Below, piece after piece: positions 12,093 through 24,581 of a DNA stretch of 64,000 bases (positions are counted from its first letter, which is position 1; each line of letters begins with the position of its first letter). The stretch spans positions 5,409,001 to 5,473,000 of the forward strand of contig OX327697.1 in assembly GCA_946807835.1 (NCBI GenBank), in the 5' to 3' direction. Origin of the DNA: Ailanthus altissimus. Its lineage: Eukaryota > Streptophyta > Magnoliopsida > Sapindales > Simaroubaceae. The position numbers were made by a program, and so were the translations under genes. The notes under the pieces are model-generated. The model saw nothing but the letters and a program-made list of their open reading frames with translations, had not been told where the DNA came from and ran no database searches.

Positions 12093-12983
12093 TGTTAGCT
12101 TAGAAAGCATTGAAGTTTTGATGATTCCAAATAATAGAGAAAAATAATGTTTTAGACCAAAGTGCAAAGTTTTGAAAGTTTATGAAAATAGACTAAAATA
12201 CAAAAAGTTCAAAACTGGATCACTGTAGCAGCAGCACTGTTGATGACTATAGCAATGACCATTGTTCAATAATGGTTAAATCATTGTGCAATGCTTAGAA
12301 TACTATTGAAGCACTGTAGCAATAGCTAGTAATAGTCATACAACTATAGCAATTGTTAAATGCACTATAGCAACGGACAAAACACTTTAACAATGGTTAA
12401 AAATGGCTAATTACACCTCCAGCTATAAATAGAAGGTATATTCAAGTTTAGAAGGTATGAGAGTGCTATAAAATGTTCATATCAGTTGCAATATTCACCA
12501 TGAGTTAGAATTGTTATATTTACTCTATAAGAGAGTTTAAATGTAAGAATTTGATTGAACCCAAAATCAATCTTTGTGAGGGTTTAGTTGGTACCCAATA
12601 AAGCCAACTTACTATGAGAGTTTGATTAGTATTTTAAAAACTAATCAAGGTCTAATTGGTACTTAGGAAAGTCAATTTGTAAATGCTTGATTAACACCTG
12701 GGAAGTTAATTAAAAAGTCTTGAAAGATAAACCAAATTAGTAGAATCCTCAATGACGATTAGGTTTGAGGAGTAGACGTAAGCCGTATGAATGACTGAAC
12801 CACGTAAAAATCCAGGTGTCATTTTCTCTTTTCTTACTCACTTATTTATTGCAATTACTTGAGATTTAATTTTTTTTTATATATTGTTAGTAATTGCATA
12901 TATTATTTATTCTAATGCATAATTTTTAAATACCTAATTCACACCCCCTTCTTAGGTTGTCTACCTTGTCTTTTGAATTTTCA
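12093..12983 (+). repeat. 3' LTR of the nested element
   Basis: It starts TGTTAGCTTA and ends gaattttca. It is about 100 bp longer than the 5' LTR because of a segment around 12595-12680 that repeats the ttggtaccc and ctaatcaa phrases; the 5' LTR seems to have lost this by deletion between short repeats. Confidence 0.8.
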
Positions 12984-13389
12984 TCGTATTTTGCAAGAAT
13001 TATGTGAAACCAAATTTCTATCAACCGTCATCCTTTAGTGTAAAATAGAGGATTAAATGATCAAATTAAATTCTCTAGTAACTTGTTTTAGTCTGGTGGT
13101 TTGGCACTTTTGATGGGCATGTGCCGTCTTTATTTTATGAGTGCTTTAGAGATGTCTACTTAGCTCTTATAGGAATCGACCCAATTCTACACTCATATAA
13201 GTAACACTTCATTAAGTTTATTCTATAGGTTTAATATACCACCATGCTATAAAGGGCTATAAAGTTGATTAAGAGTATAACTCAATCTTTTTCACTACCT
13301 CGCCTTAGTGAGAAACTCGCAAAATATAATTGGTAGTACAACAAAATAATAAGTGACTTGTTCTTACCCTTATGAACCTACTTCAACAG

Positions 13390-16300
13390 GATTGCCAATC
13401 ACATAGGTAGGGTTACCATTACTTTTGTCTTATGCTTTAGGCAGAATTCTCATCCTTTTATTGACGTCTTTTCTACTAATCTTTTATTTAGTGGCTTAGT
13501 CAGAGGATTAGCCAAGTTCATCTCCAACTTCACATAATCTAGGCTCACTACCTCTAGATTCTAGCAACTACTTAATAATACTATATCTTAGACAAATATG
13601 TCCACTTTTTTTATTATACATCTTACTCTTTTCTCTAATAATGGTAGTTAGTTAGACAATCGTAATTTATTGAAATTGATGTAGAAGTGTGAGAATTAAT
13701 AGAAAGATCAGTCATAAGTGTTCTTGATAACTCAGCCTCAGAAAAAGCTTTTTCTAAGCTATCAATTTCGATTCCATGGTAGATTATACTATGTAAATCT
13801 GTTTAGTGAATTTCTAACATATAGTTCCTTCACCCAAGGCGAATACAAATCCACTAATAGACTTTACTTCATTGAACTCAAAGATCTAATTAGCATCACA
13901 ATACCCTTCTATCACAGGTTGTGATCTACCATATGAAAGTACATAAGTTTTAGTGCCTATTAAATATTTTGTAACTTTATTCAAGGCACTCTAATAATCT
14001 TTTCTTGGATTTTGAGTATATATACTCAGTCTCCCCATAGCATATGCTATATTAGGCGTAGTATTATTCATCAAGTATATGATAATACCAATAATTATGC
14101 ATAACGGGTCTAATTATCACTATGCTTAATATTCCTTAAATGTTTAACACTAACATCATAAGGTGTTGCCACCGATTTACATATTGTGCACATAAACCTC
14201 TTTAGAAACTTATCTATATAGTGCTTTTAGGATAAAGTGAGACCATTAGATGTTTTATTATCTTTATTCCAAGAATGACATCAGCTTCCCCCATATCTTT
14301 CATATCAAACTTAGTTGATAAAAATCTCTTAGTCTCTTATATTACTTTCATACTAGGACTGAATATTAGTATACCATCTATATAAAGACATATGATGATA
14401 TAATTCTTAGTATCAAAGGTTTTATGGTATACATATTTATCGAAATCATTAATTATAAAATCATTTGATACTAGAGCATTGTCAAACTTTTCATGCCATT
14501 ATTTTGGTGCTTGTTTCAAGTCATATAAAGACATCATTAGTTTACATACTTTATGCTTTGTATTTATACTAGCACAACTTCTGGTTGTTCCATGTAAATT
14601 TCTTCTTCTAAATCTCCATTTAGAAAGGTTGTTTTTACATCCATTTAATGTATGTAAAAAATCATATATTACAGTTCATGCAATCAAGATTTTAATAGAT
14701 GCAATTCTAGTTATAGAACATAAGTATCAAAATAATCAAAATATTTCTTTTGTGTGAACCCTTTAGCAACCAATCTTGCCTTATATTTCTCAATTCTATC
14801 ATCAACTCTTATCTTTTTTTTTGAAGATCTATTTACAACCAATAGGTTTAGTACCTAGAGGCAAATCAAGTACTCCGTATATGATTACTCGTGATAGGGT
14901 TGATTTAATCATTTATAACCTTCTCTCTACAAAAGAGCATCATGAGAATACATAGCCTCACTATATGTTTTAGGGTCCTCTTCTATAGGAAAGATAGAAG
15001 TTATTACCAAAATTAGTAGCTTTTCTTATTCACTTTCTTCTTCTAAGTTTAATGTTAGAGCTTTATGGAGGGTCATTATGTACTTTTATATGAGTCAAAG
15101 TTTTCTCTAGGTTGGCTTTTATACGAAAAATAGATTCAAAGAATTCTGAACTTTTAGATTCTATTATATTGTTTGCATTAAACAATCTAATGGTATCCTC
15201 TAATATCAAAAATCTATATACAGCATTATTTTTGGGCATATTCTATAAATATACAATCAATTGTCTTAGATCACATCTTTCTCTTTTTAGGGTCAGGAAT
15301 TAAGAACCTGGCAAGACATCCCCACACTTTGAGGTATAAGAGGTTAAGTAAATGACATTTTCATAACTTATAAGGTGTAATTTTAATTTTTCTTATATGA
15401 AATTCTATTTTGTATATGGCAAGCAGTCAATATTTCTTCCCCTCACAAGTTCATAGATGCTTCATAATTTATTAACATGCAATTCATCATGTCCTTTAAA
15501 GTTCTATTTTTTCTTTCAGTCACCCTATTTGATTCAAGAGAATATGGAGATGTAACTTTATGAATAACTTCATTGTCTTCACAATAGGTACTAAACATGT
15601 TAGATATCTATTATCCTCTTCTATCAGTTCTTAATCTTTTGATTTTCTTTCAAAGTTAATTATCAACTTATTACTTATAAATTAAGACCTTTTCATAAGA
15701 CTCGCCTTTATTTCTCAATAAATATACTTTGGTGTATTTTGAGAAATCGTCTATAAAAGTTATGTAAAACTTTTTCTCTCCTCTGGTCATGATATCCTTA
15801 GCATTACCTAGGTCATTATGAATTAACCTCCGTAATTTAGTTTCTCTAAAATTTATAGGTTTATAACTTTTCTTGGTGAATTTTTCTTCCACATATACAT
15901 CACATTTATGAATACCATTTATATTCATATTAGAAAGTACACTAACTCTTTTTATTTTTTTTAGATAAAGATAATTCAAGTGACTTAGTCTATCATGCCA
16001 TAAATTAAAAGGCTTAACAATGTAAACTGAAGAAATACTTTTATTAATAGAAGTATCAAGTACATTGAGATTTTACAATTCATTAGAAGAGTATCAATTT
16101 CCAATAAAAGTTTCACTATTGGTCATTACAACTTTGTCCCCTTCAAAGAAGACCTTTACATTTGCCTTGCTAAGCATAACTACAAAATTAAGATTATATC
16201 TTATGTTTGGAACATGAAGTATATTATTTAAAATAAGAGATCTCCCAGATGTTAACTTGATAAGAACCTTCCCTTTCCTCACCACCGATGCAGAATGGGA

Positions 16301-17295
16301 ATCACCAGGATAAACTTGTTCCTCTCCTTCTATTACTTAAACATAGTCCTGAAATGCACTCTTATCACCATATATATGTCTTATGGCTCTAGAGTCAATG
16401 ACCCACTCCTTGGGAAACCACAACAACGGCTATAACCTCATATCATTCAACCAATTTTAGCTTTAGGAGTTTTATTATTTCCTTTCTTACTTTTGTATTT
16501 ACATTGATAGACTAAATGATCACTATTGCCACAAACATAACACTTACCTTTTCATTTGAATGAGGGCTTATTGTTCTTAAGGTATTTGTTATTTGTGGAC
16601 TTTTTGTACTTTTGACTATGATTTTTATTCTCAATCAAATTAGTCTTAGAAACAAATTCTTTGGCTTTTTCTATATTCTCCTATTGGCGATTATTTTCTT
16701 CAATTCTTATATGCATAATAGAATCTTTCAACTTTAAGTGTTTCTTTTTGTGCTTGTTACTTTTTTATAATCTTTCTAAGAATCAGGCAACTTTTCAATC
16801 AAGCAATGGTAACAAAAGGTTCCGAGAGAATAATTTTCTCATTTTTCAAATCATTGATCAAGATATGAAAATCATGTATTTGTTATGATACATATTTTTT
16901 CTCGAATATTTTAAAGTCCAGAAAATTAACAATTACATATTTTTGGGCACTAGCATCTTCAATCACATATTTGTTTTCTTTAATTATGCCTAAATTTCAT
17001 ATGCATCTTTATATGTGGAATAGACATCATACAACTCATTTAAAAGTGTATATAGAATAGTATTTCGACAGATCTTATTCTCTTTATTATACTTTGAAAA
17101 TTTCTCCTTGTAGTTTTCAGCATTGATGTGCGGAGGAGGTTATGTAAAATGGTTTTTCAAGCCCATTACATCCTATATGTCGAAGACATAATCATGCCAC
17201 CTTTGGAACTGCTTTCTATCAAAATGTGGTATCTTGGTAGCCTCAGATAAAGATTTGGCTACAGCTACTAGTGAGGAATCACTTGTTGCATCCAT
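13390..17295 (-). pseudogene. Copia gag-pol polyprotein remnant (family A copy 2)
   Basis: Gag starts at the ATG whose complement is at 17293-17295 (MDATSDSSL). A near-complete zinc knuckle lies around 16500-16550. The protease/connection block with LILNNILHVPNIRYNL is at 16094-16285. Integrase at 15671-15979 shows YLYLKKI, the CDV cysteine region and FIDDFSKY. Reverse transcriptase is spread over about 14100-14850, and RNase H with its end over about 13390-14000. Stops and frameshifts break it throughout. It is slightly better preserved in gag and protease than the + strand copy. Confidence 0.8.
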
Positions 17296-17362
17296 AGAAA
17301 TAGTTTTAAGATTGTAAGAAAAAAGTGAGTGTATGGATACAACAAATATGAAAGTCAAGGCA

Positions 17363-17951
17363 CGCTAGGCACTATTCTTAAATCTATTTCTACCCCCCTC
17401 CCTCCCTCCCTCAATGATGATAATCAAGGTGCAGTAGAATTGAGTGGTAGTATAGTTTCTAAAATTCAATGGCAATTAGAATTTACAAAAGTGCATAATA
17501 AATACAAATTTCTTGGACTACAAGTAATAACTTTGAGAGTAGTTGATATGTAGAGAGATTTTAATAAAAAAAATAAGAAGAAGAATTGCTAGTTATACTC
17601 AAATGTGATGTGCCCGCAGTATTTATAGAGATGAGATGTCTATTTGAAGAAACACAATACCTCTTTAAAATGTCACATCCATTGGAAGAGGTAGATGGCT
17701 CTTTCAATAGTCACACCCTCAGCTCGCAACGTTGCCACGCTCAACAACTAGCATCGCGGCACTTAAACAAAGAAAATCACAAAGCCCAATTGGGCACTGT
17801 AGCACCCAATGCCGTTGCACCCAAGTCTCTGCCTCAGGCATCACGATGCCTTTTCTTCTTCTTCCCACCTTTTCTCTTCTCAGCTCTTTCTCTCTACTCT
17901 ATAGCCTTGATGTACATTGGCTTATTTGAAATACTCTTATAAACACCAACA
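17363..17951 (-). repeat. 5' LTR of copia family A copy 2
   Basis: On the minus strand it begins TGTTGGTG and ends near CTAGCG; the ending differs from the expected CA, probably by mutation. U3 carries GC-rich dyads, for example ggcatcgtgatgcc and a cactgtagca motif near 17795. A c-rich run at 17393-17412 is (on the minus strand) a g-rich expansion of gaggg seen once in the sister LTR. Confidence 0.75.
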
Positions 17952-20015
17952 TCTCTTAATATTAGTATTGAGACATTGATATAATTTGCCTATCTTTATG
18001 TCACAGGTTAAAGTGCATGTCATTGGCCTATCAATATAATTTTTTTTTTTTTATGTCATGAGTTAAACAATTTTCATTAATCTAAAAAATCAGTTTATTA
18101 AGTAATAGCATCTTTTCAACTATATATACTTAAAGAAATTTTTTTTCATTTGGGAATATTATCAATAATTTCTTTAAGGTAAAGCTATTTATTAGCAATA
18201 CTCATAAATTTTAGGAATAGATATCAATACTTAATCATTAAGGAATATTTCATTAAAATTAACCTTTAATATAGTAGAGTTTAAAAAATATCTAAAATAT
18301 CCTTGATAACATTTCTAACTTGACAATTATGTCTTAATTTATATATATATATATAATTTGTATATATATATATTCCTCTATTTCTTTATCTTTTTTTCCT
18401 CTTTTCTTTTTTCTTTTTTCTTTTTTTACGAAATCAATTTACACAAATTCCAATCTAAACAAAATCTATTTGACTACAAAAATTGAGTATAATTTGGAAT
18501 GAAATTTAATAAACAACATTTTAGTCTCGCATAAAATTAGTATTTCCAAAAACAAAATTAATTTTTACTTCAGTATTTACTAAAATTTATTAAAGAGCCA
18601 GTAAATAAATTTCAACATAACCACAATTTAACTCATCATCAAAATTTTCCTTTTCTTGTTAAAAGAAGTACTAAAAAAATTAAACATTAACTTTAATTCT
18701 ACATTAACAAATTATTGCATAATTTTATAAAATTAAACTCGTTTTAAGTGTTGTTGTACATTACTACACTTCGACAATTAAATTTTCACAGATTTGGTCT
18801 AACAATTAAGTATTGATATTTATTTTTAAAATTTGTGAATATTATTAATAAATTACTTAATTTTAAAGTATTGCTGATAATATCCCTTTTATACTATATA
18901 TGGCGTAACACCTGTAATAGCATACGGTTACATTGTATTTCATCCACCCTTGAGGTGATGATTCGAGTCCTGCCTCCACATAAAAGTATAAAGCTTTGAA
19001 TTTCTTTCTCCATCATCCGTGTTTGGGACCGAAGGACATGCAAAAGAGTAAAATAAACAAGTCATAGTAAAAAATGACTATAAAATATATGATAATATTA
19101 TTGTATGTGCAACATTATTCAATAAATATTCTGAGTCTTTTTTTTTTTTTTTTACAAAACAATTTAAAACGTTAATATTCCTAAAACTTGTACTCGAAAA
19201 TTTGTTTGACTCGAACTAGTGATTGAGAGTGTTTCGACATTACAAAGGCTTAAAGATGGTTTCCTTACATTATAATACTAGAGCACGAGCATCCTTCATT
19301 ACTTGAAAAGCACAGTAGATATTACATACAAACCCATTATACAAATAAGAGCTTACTCTCTGAAGCAACAAATTAATCTAATAGAAGTAAATTCTCATAT
19401 AGGAAAAGCAGAACTTTGATATGTGCACAAAGAAAGTACATACTTATCCCATGTGCTGAACTACTGACCAAGTCATTCAATATTCCATCATTTAGAAAAA
19501 CAAAACCATGAAGATCAATCACTAAAAAGTTTTGCATAAACCTCCAGAAGATAGAGAAATTAGATTATTCCTACTACAATACATCTATTTAGTGTGTGCA
19601 TGAGTTTGAATTACATAAAAGAACTCAGATTTAGCCTGATGCTACTCTAATTTTTCTTCTGCAAGCTGATAAAATCAATTTGAATCTGTTTGACAGGAAA
19701 TTATCCCTGAGGCTATATTCGTATATTGGAAAGAACTGAATAAGAGGGATGAATAATAGCCAATTTGGTGAAGAAACAATTTTCTATCTTATTTCCTGAA
19801 TAAAGTAACAAAGTAAGTTAGACAATTTCAGCCTCAATGTTGTGAAACGCATGCAGTAAAACCATTGAGACTTAAATAAACTTTTACCTCTTTTAACTTC
19901 TTGTTCCTTTTTGTCCGCCAACTACTCTTGCGACTAATCACCTATTCCTACCAAAGCATCAAGTGTAACAAGACTGTCCATACAAATAATAGCATCCTCG
20001 CACCTCACCATTAAT
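17952..20015. other. Gene-free AT-rich spacer
   Basis: The first 130 bases continue the diverged tandem repeat seen left of the copia insertion. Short AT runs occur near 18337-18375. A polymerase III B-box-like gattcgagtcctgcc lies at about 18960-18975 without a matching A box. From about 19270 to 20015 the sequence would be downstream of the F-box pseudogene on the minus strand; no other gene is seen. Confidence 0.5.
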
Positions 20016-20245
20016 CTACACGCTACTCTGAACTCTCTGTTTTTCTAGGTTGTACAAACAAAGATCCCCACTGTGTGTAACTAAAACTTTGTTCCCAGAT
20101 TTTGAATAAGCCAAAGGTTGCACATATTCACCAGATGCATCCTCCTGGAAAGTAAAATGTTTAGTCCAAGAATCTGTTACCCCATACTCCTTCACCACCC
20201 ATACATCACAAGGTCGTCCACCATACTTGTAAACTACACATAGAC
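20016..20245 (-). pseudogene. F-box-associated (FBA) protein pseudogene, C-terminal piece
   Basis: On the minus strand this reads VVYKYGGRPCDVWVVKEYG, then a SWTKHFTF block and KVLVTHSGDLCLYNLEKQRV before a stop at 20016-20018. The DVWVMKEYG-like core and the SWTK block are hallmarks of plant F-box-associated interaction domains, which bring substrates to SCF ubiquitin ligases. The frame joins exactly with the piece at 23341 when the intervening LTR (20246-23335) and one copy of its 5-bp duplication are ignored, restoring LRGSLC followed by VVYKYG. The apparent N-terminal extension to 20378 is LTR sequence, not gene. No F-box domain itself was found in the window. Confidence 0.8.
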
Positions 20246-23200
20246 TGTTGCGCCAAGAAGCGTTCAAATAACAATTAATACTATTACCAATTGTTATGCG
20301 AACAATCAATAATGTTAGCCATACCACAACGAGGCAACCAAACATCCAACAATATGCAAAAAAAGAAATGAACACCAAGTTTAACGAGGTTCGGTATGTT
20401 GGGATTTGTGCTTACGTGCCATCCCATAATGTATAAATATATAGTGATTGTATTTATACAATTATTATTTATAATAAAATAGTTAATATTATTTTTATTA
20501 AATGGTAAGATGCTTGTAATATTTTAGACATTGTATGATCTGAAGGAGTTCAGATTTGGTCTAAAAGAGTTTAGACCAGGGCTAAGAGTTAGCAACGCTA
20601 ATAGTTATAAACACTAAGAGTTAGTGGTACTAAGAGTTAGCAAAATCTAATGAGTTAGAGCCTTGTCTGAAATGGGACAATGACCTGAGAATATATTAGT
20701 AATGATATAGCTGCAATGAGTTACAGATGGTGCTAGGAAATGTCATTATGCAAGTATGTTCTCAAACATAATGTTCCTGATCTAATTTCATCGATGTGGG
20801 TCTATCGGTGGAACCCATTAATATAGATTAGTGTATGTCTATATCTGGATGGTCCAGATGGTTAGTCTTAGCAAACCATGAGCTTAGTAGAAAGCTCGTA
20901 TAGAGATACAGGTATTCAGTAAGGACTGGATATTGAACAGACTCACGAAGACATCCAATAGACATCTCATAAAGTCGTCAATGGAAGGTCTTCCGAGTTG
21001 AGTAGTATTTGTGGTCCTTTGACCTGAGCGCCACGGTGGGCTTGTGAGTGATCCACCATGCTTTGGTTCCACACATGTCAGAAACCTTTCATGGTCTGAC
21101 CACTGGGTGTCGCTGGGTATGGTCCGATGCTTATGGAGTTCGGTGTGCATAGATATGGGATCCATCAGCTCATATGAGTGGGTTGTATATCCTAATGCTC
21201 TGAGATTGTATTTCAGAAAGTCTTGTGGCCGCAAGCATAAACCTCGGAAAAGATATTCTGGAGGAATAAACAATATCACAAAAGTGTTTGTGGATATTGT
21301 TTTATGAAATATAAATCTGGAGATAAGTTCGTGGTTGAGCAAATAGAGATTTGACGGTGATGATCTATATCTCTGCTCTTCAAGGATATAAATGATGGAA
21401 GGATTATACGAATATGTAATAACCTCAACTTGTATGGTCTAACATGCTAATTTGTAATATCCGTAACGTGTGTGTGGGACATTGTTCACGGACGTATGGA
21501 GGAGCTCTATATGACAAATTAGGTGTGGACCTAGAGAGTCTCACAATATGAAGTATACTCGTTGTGCACTGGGGTAGCGGATTGGATTGAATAGTTCGAT
21601 CCAATAAATTTCAGTAAAAGAGAACGATTATTTAGGGATCCCTCGGATTATACATTTGTCAAGACTTAATTGTTAAGTACATCACTTAATTAATTAACAA
21701 GGGTTGTTAATTAATAGAATATTGACAGATGACAAAATTTGTTCCATGATTTGATTTTACCTTTTTACCATTTAACCATAGTAGTAAAAATTAGTAAGGT
21801 AAAAAGTAATTATTCAAAATTGTTTTGAATAATTAAATCATATATTATTATTATATTATTAGATAATATTATAATATATATATATATAGATCATGGCATT
21901 GTATTTTAATACAATGAGTGGCCTAGATGTTGGCCATTTAATTACCCATTATAATTAAAGTAATTATAATTGTTAGGTAAAAATTAATTTTGGTGGCCAT
22001 TATTCTAGTGCTTGGTTTAATTAATTCTAAATGGGAGACCAACAATAAAATTGGTGGAGCACTTCATTTTTTTTATTTTGTTTAATCAAAGTGTTGAATA
22101 AACAAAATGAATTTTGGCAAAACAATTGAATTCAATTCATTCATTCAATTTTGGGAGAGGAATTTCGGCAATGGCAAAGAAGAGAGGTAAGAGAGAGTTT
22201 TTTGAATTTTATTCTTTCAAGTGTTGAAAAATAAACAAACTTCTCTTCATCTTCTTCTTTAATGGATGGCCAAAAATGAATGATATGTAAATGGAGAAAA
22301 AGATAATTATTTAGCAAAGAGTTGTTCAAAGATAATTATTTTGCAAAGAGTTGTTCAAATAATTATCATGTAGAAATTGTTTCTAATATTAATATACAAG
22401 AGTTGTATGTTAAAGATTTTTAATTAATACAAGAGTTGTATAGAAAATATTTACCATCTCCATTTAAGAAACAAAAATTGTATTCAAAAGAGTTTGAATA
22501 CAAGTGCTCAAAATTTTAAATACTAAGCTACCATTCTAGCTCCTTAATCCCACTAAAAGTTATGGACTAGAATTGTTCAACATATACTTCAAGGTGAGCT
22601 CTTCACATGGATTATTGAAGAACTTGAAGAATTTGTAAAGCTACCTTCATTAGGTGAGTATTTTACATTATGTGTTATAATACAATATTGTTCATCATGT
22701 TTATATTTGTATAATTGTTATACTTGTTCATATATGTGATATATGTTGTTCATCATGTTCATAATTGTATAATTGTTATACTTATGCATATATGTGATAT
22801 ATGTTGAATTTGTTAAAATGGGTGTATTTTGTAACATGCTTTCGCTGCGCATATAGTAGATTTTTTTGAAATTACGCACACATTCGTATAATCACATACT
22901 CTATGATAAACACCCAACACGGTAATGTTACCTACGTCCTCGGGCGCCGCTAGAACAAATCCACTATCTTCAAGAGAAGTTACAAAATTTTTGGGTCACA
23001 ATACAAATTCTCTAACTATTGGGTCAAACTACAAATACCCAAGTAGTATGGCCAATACTGTAATTATCCAAATAATAGGGTATTACTACAAATGCCCAAA
23101 AATAAAGGAAAAAATTGAATTCTTACAACTTTCAAGGATTTAAATGTAAAACCCTTGAACTATGAGGTTATCATAAAGAGATCTTACAAATAGAGGGGGA

Positions 23201-23335
23201 GAAGAGAAATATTCCCAAAAGTACATTTAATCTCAAATGAGGGCCTTGCCTTATATAGGCCTACCAAAACACCTCCATGCTATCTCCCACCAATGTGGGA
23301 TTGGCTCAATTTGGCATATAAGCCAATTTTCAACA
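20246..23335 (-). mobile_element. Solo LTR in the F-box gene, itself carrying a second solo LTR
   Basis: On the minus strand the LTR runs from TGTTGAAAATTGGC to GGCGCAACA. It is flanked by an exact 5-bp duplication (tagac at 20241-20245 and 23336-23340). Without the nested insertion it is about 560 bp. A promoter-like cctatataaggc lies on the minus strand near 23250. No primer site, interior or second LTR remains, as expected after LTR-LTR recombination. Confidence 0.85.
20397..22919. mobile_element. Large solo LTR (2523 bp) nested in the smaller solo LTR
   Basis: The element has perfect short inverted ends, TGTTGGG and CCCAACA, and an exact 5-bp target duplication cggta (20392-20396 and 22920-22924). 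The interior contains a TATA-like tgtataaatatat near the left end and AT-rich repeats at the right, but no retroviral protein motifs. Two overlapping open stretches around 20884-21342 on opposite strands resemble nothing known and are probably chance. Length and ends suggest a solo LTR from a family with very long LTRs; its class cannot be told from the LTR alone. Confidence 0.8.
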
Positions 23336-23601
23336 TAGACTTCCCCTCAAAACCTCCACTGTAATACAGAATTCCCCACCCATTGTAGGAGGCAACGGAA
23401 CTTCGTAAAATTTCTCGCGCTTCAAATCAAAAGCAATTATCAAGTTGTACTCAGCTTTATATTCATATCCTCCTAGGTTTTGATTTGCTATCCAATTCAA
23501 ACCCCCACATGCAAAACGTCCACTTCTAGCATCTTCAAGAAATAATACGAGAAATCTTTAATTGTTCTCCGTGAATTATTACTCAGGACTATAAACGATA
23601 A
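23336..23601 (-). pseudogene. F-box-associated pseudogene, middle piece
   Basis: The minus strand reads LEDARSGRFACGGLNWIANQN, then a Tyr-rich stretch, IIAFDLKREKFYEVPLPP and a GGEFCITVEVLRGSL end. This is the classic N-terminal half of the FBA domain (G-LNWIA, FDL--EKF-EVPLP). Before it, towards 23601, the frame holds several stops (tgagtaataattc region near 23570-23585). It is bounded by the solo LTR at 23335 and by the 2.6-kb LTR element at 23602. Confidence 0.8.
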
Positions 23602-24581
23602 TGTTAGAAAATCAGTTTAGGCTCTCTAATTTGATATCATTTAGGTATCAACCTTGTTTATAGAATTGACACCACTTATTAAAAGTTTTTATATTCTCTA
23701 ATACCTCAATGGCTGGTATTTAGTATTTTTAAACCACCTAAGTGCGTGTGAAAAATTTCACTTACAAGTAAAATAAGAATAATAAATATCAACCACCTAA
23801 GTACGTGTGAAAAACTTCACTTACAAGTAAAATAAGAATAATAAAGATCAACCACAAAGTAGAAATAACAAACAATCACACAAGAAATAAGAATATATAT
23901 TGTTCGGCAACAAACATTTATGTTTACGGTAAATCATGAGATCCTAATTTTTTTTATTCAATATCATAAAAAACTCTAAGTCTCAAAGACCTAACACAAG
24001 AAATTAATCAAGTAATACAACGAATAGTCAAAGCTCTCTATCAAATGATCCATCATCACTCTCTAGTGCACTTAGCACTTAAGTTATGCCATGATTACAC
24101 TCTCTAGTGCACTTAGTACTCTAGTGCTTACCTAACTCTCTATTCTTTATTATATTTGTATTTTTAATACTTGATTAATTTGAAGAGGTTACAAGAGTTT
24201 ATATAGTGTTTAGAATATCCTTCAAAACCCTATTTCTTATTAGAATAAGAGTCAACGGGGAAGAAAAGTAAAAAATTGACTCAAACACATGAAAACAACT
24301 TAAATCATAATTTTCAAAATAAGGGCACTATAATACCACAAGGTTAGCGTCGTGGCATTAGTACAACCATGTCACAGCGCCGAGGCACTAAAAAGCTAGC
24401 ACCATATCAAGCCTACCTGGGTAGGTCTCCTTTTGTGCCTTCTCGCCTTTCCTTATTTTCAACTCTCTTTTTCATCCCTTACTTATACATCCAATGTATA
24501 CTTATCCTTGTATCAACTTTTCATTGGTCTTTAACTTATAGTCAAACTCAAACATGATTTTGAATAACAAAAATTCCAATA
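23602..24581 (-). repeat. 3' LTR of family B copy 1
   Basis: It aligns over its length with 25304-26167. It holds a private 59-bp tandem duplication (23732-23790 and 23791-23849) with few differences, absent from the partner LTR. Minus-strand TATA sequence (ctatataaac) lies near 24203. Confidence 0.85.

Larger units (their letters stand above)
10831..12983 (+). mobile_element. Nested non-autonomous LTR retrotransposon (2153 bp)
   Basis: Two related LTRs (10831-11619 and 12093-12983) enclose only about 470 bp. A primer-binding site tggtatcatagc lies at 11622-11633, complementary to initiator Met tRNA with one change from the common tggtatcagagc. A weak polypurine tract (aaaaaaaaggaaa) precedes the second LTR. 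The five flanking bases, tcata (10826-10830) and tcgta (12984-12988), match at four of five. The interior has no gag or pol frame beyond scraps, so it depended on other elements to move. It lies inside copia A copy 2 and is therefore younger than it. Confidence 0.85.
10147..17951 (-). mobile_element. Full-length but dead Ty1/copia element, family A copy 2
   Basis: Read on the minus strand, it runs from a 5' LTR (17951-17363) through gag, protease, integrase, reverse transcriptase and RNase H to a polypurine tract (rc of 10711-10720, atatggggga) and a 3' LTR (10709-10147). Both LTRs start TGTT and the 3' LTR ends in AACA on the minus strand. The flanking five bases (tgaga at 10142-10146 and tctct at 17952-17956) do not match, so no clean target duplication remains. 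A separate 2.15-kb LTR element is inserted between RNase H and the 3' LTR. Confidence 0.85.

Noticed and set aside
10142..17956. Target duplication for copia A copy 2
   Set aside because: tgaga and tctct look alike only as inverse sequences; a true duplication must be direct.
18900..19000. tRNA or SINE suggested by gattcgagtcctgcc
   Set aside because: Only a B-box-like phrase; no cloverleaf, A box, tail or target duplication.
20246..20378. Hydrophobic N terminus on the F-box C-terminal piece
   Set aside because: This is LTR sequence read through by chance; the target duplication shows the gene piece starts at 20245.
20884..21342. Opposed open stretches of 152 and 87 codons
   Set aside because: They lie inside the large solo LTR, overlap each other on opposite strands and match no known domain.
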